From Xanthostigma xanthostigma (taxonomy: Eukaryota > Arthropoda > Insecta > Raphidioptera > Raphidiidae), in assembly GCA_963575645.1 (NCBI GenBank), contig OY754464.1, positions 78,466,948 through 78,530,947 of the forward strand: DNA of 64,000 nt, given 5' to 3'. Below are positions 63,919 through 64,000 of the stretch, in pieces; positions within the stretch are counted from its first letter, which is position 1, and each line of letters starts with the position of its first letter. Below the pieces are notes generated by a model. The model was not told where the DNA came from. It worked only from the letters and a program-made list of their open reading frames with translations, and made no database searches. The position numbers were made by a program, and so were the translations under genes.

Positions 63919-64000
63919 TTATTTACTACTAAATGCATAATAGCACAAGTCGCGCTGAATCGATTCCGACCACTCCCACCTCCGTACGTTTTTAAGTTAT

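Overview
This is 64 kb of AT-rich eukaryotic DNA, almost certainly from an insect. Lepidoptera is my best guess, from the A/T-inserting Helitrons ending in CTAG and the mix of hAT, mariner, Jockey-type LINE and mag-type LTR elements, but no host gene settles it. I found no convincing host exon. The window is a graveyard of transposable elements, many nested, separated by short stretches I cannot assign.

Two elements still carry long reading frames. A Ty3/gypsy element of the mag type (11105-15464) is structurally complete: identical 172-bp LTRs, a 5-bp target duplication, a primer-binding site matching the 3' end of tRNA-Ser(GCU), a polypurine tract and one uninterrupted 1318-codon Gag-Pol frame. 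A Jockey/CR1-type LINE (about 22039-26250) has an intact ORF1, but its ORF2 is broken by a frameshift inside the endonuclease domain.

The rest is non-autonomous. 1-5.4 kb: a 156-bp satellite, a tRNA-headed snapback element (family H) and a foldback with a second H copy inside it. 5.1-9 kb: Helitron, hAT, mariner and family-B copies and an LTR fragment. 9.5-10.3 kb: a minisatellite. 11-15.5 kb: the mag element inside an old family-B relic. 16-19.3 kb: two tRNA-Lys-carrying Helitrons around two H copies. 20.5-27 kb: a hAT copy, then a third such Helitron split by the LINE and by a palindromic insert. 27.3-33 kb: H copy five, three hairpins (two with hammerhead-like cores) and a 2.3-kb foldback holding a Harbinger-like element. 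33-38.4 kb: hAT elements nested in each other, a 128-bp tandem array and an LTR. 39-47 kb: Helitrons, mariner relics, LTRs and a palindrome-rich 127-bp satellite. 47-64 kb: more TIR elements, a 120-bp minisatellite, a solo-type LTR, two large foldbacks with tandemly amplified arms, SINEs, hAT copies, a third hammerhead-like hairpin and a second Harbinger-like copy.

The most interesting material is in DNA shapes, not proteins. (1) Family H: five near-perfect hairpins with a conserved 23-nt loop, joined to one of two unrelated heads, one tRNA-derived. One 215-bp hairpin is present in opposite orientations relative to its head at two loci. (2) Three snapback insertions with hammerhead-like cores and 11-12-bp direct repeats, resembling Penelope-like retroelements, plus a near-perfect 245-bp palindrome with a 15-bp target duplication. 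(3) A filled-site/empty-site comparison showing that the tRNA-Lys segment of the Helitrons arose as an insertion that was later co-mobilised.
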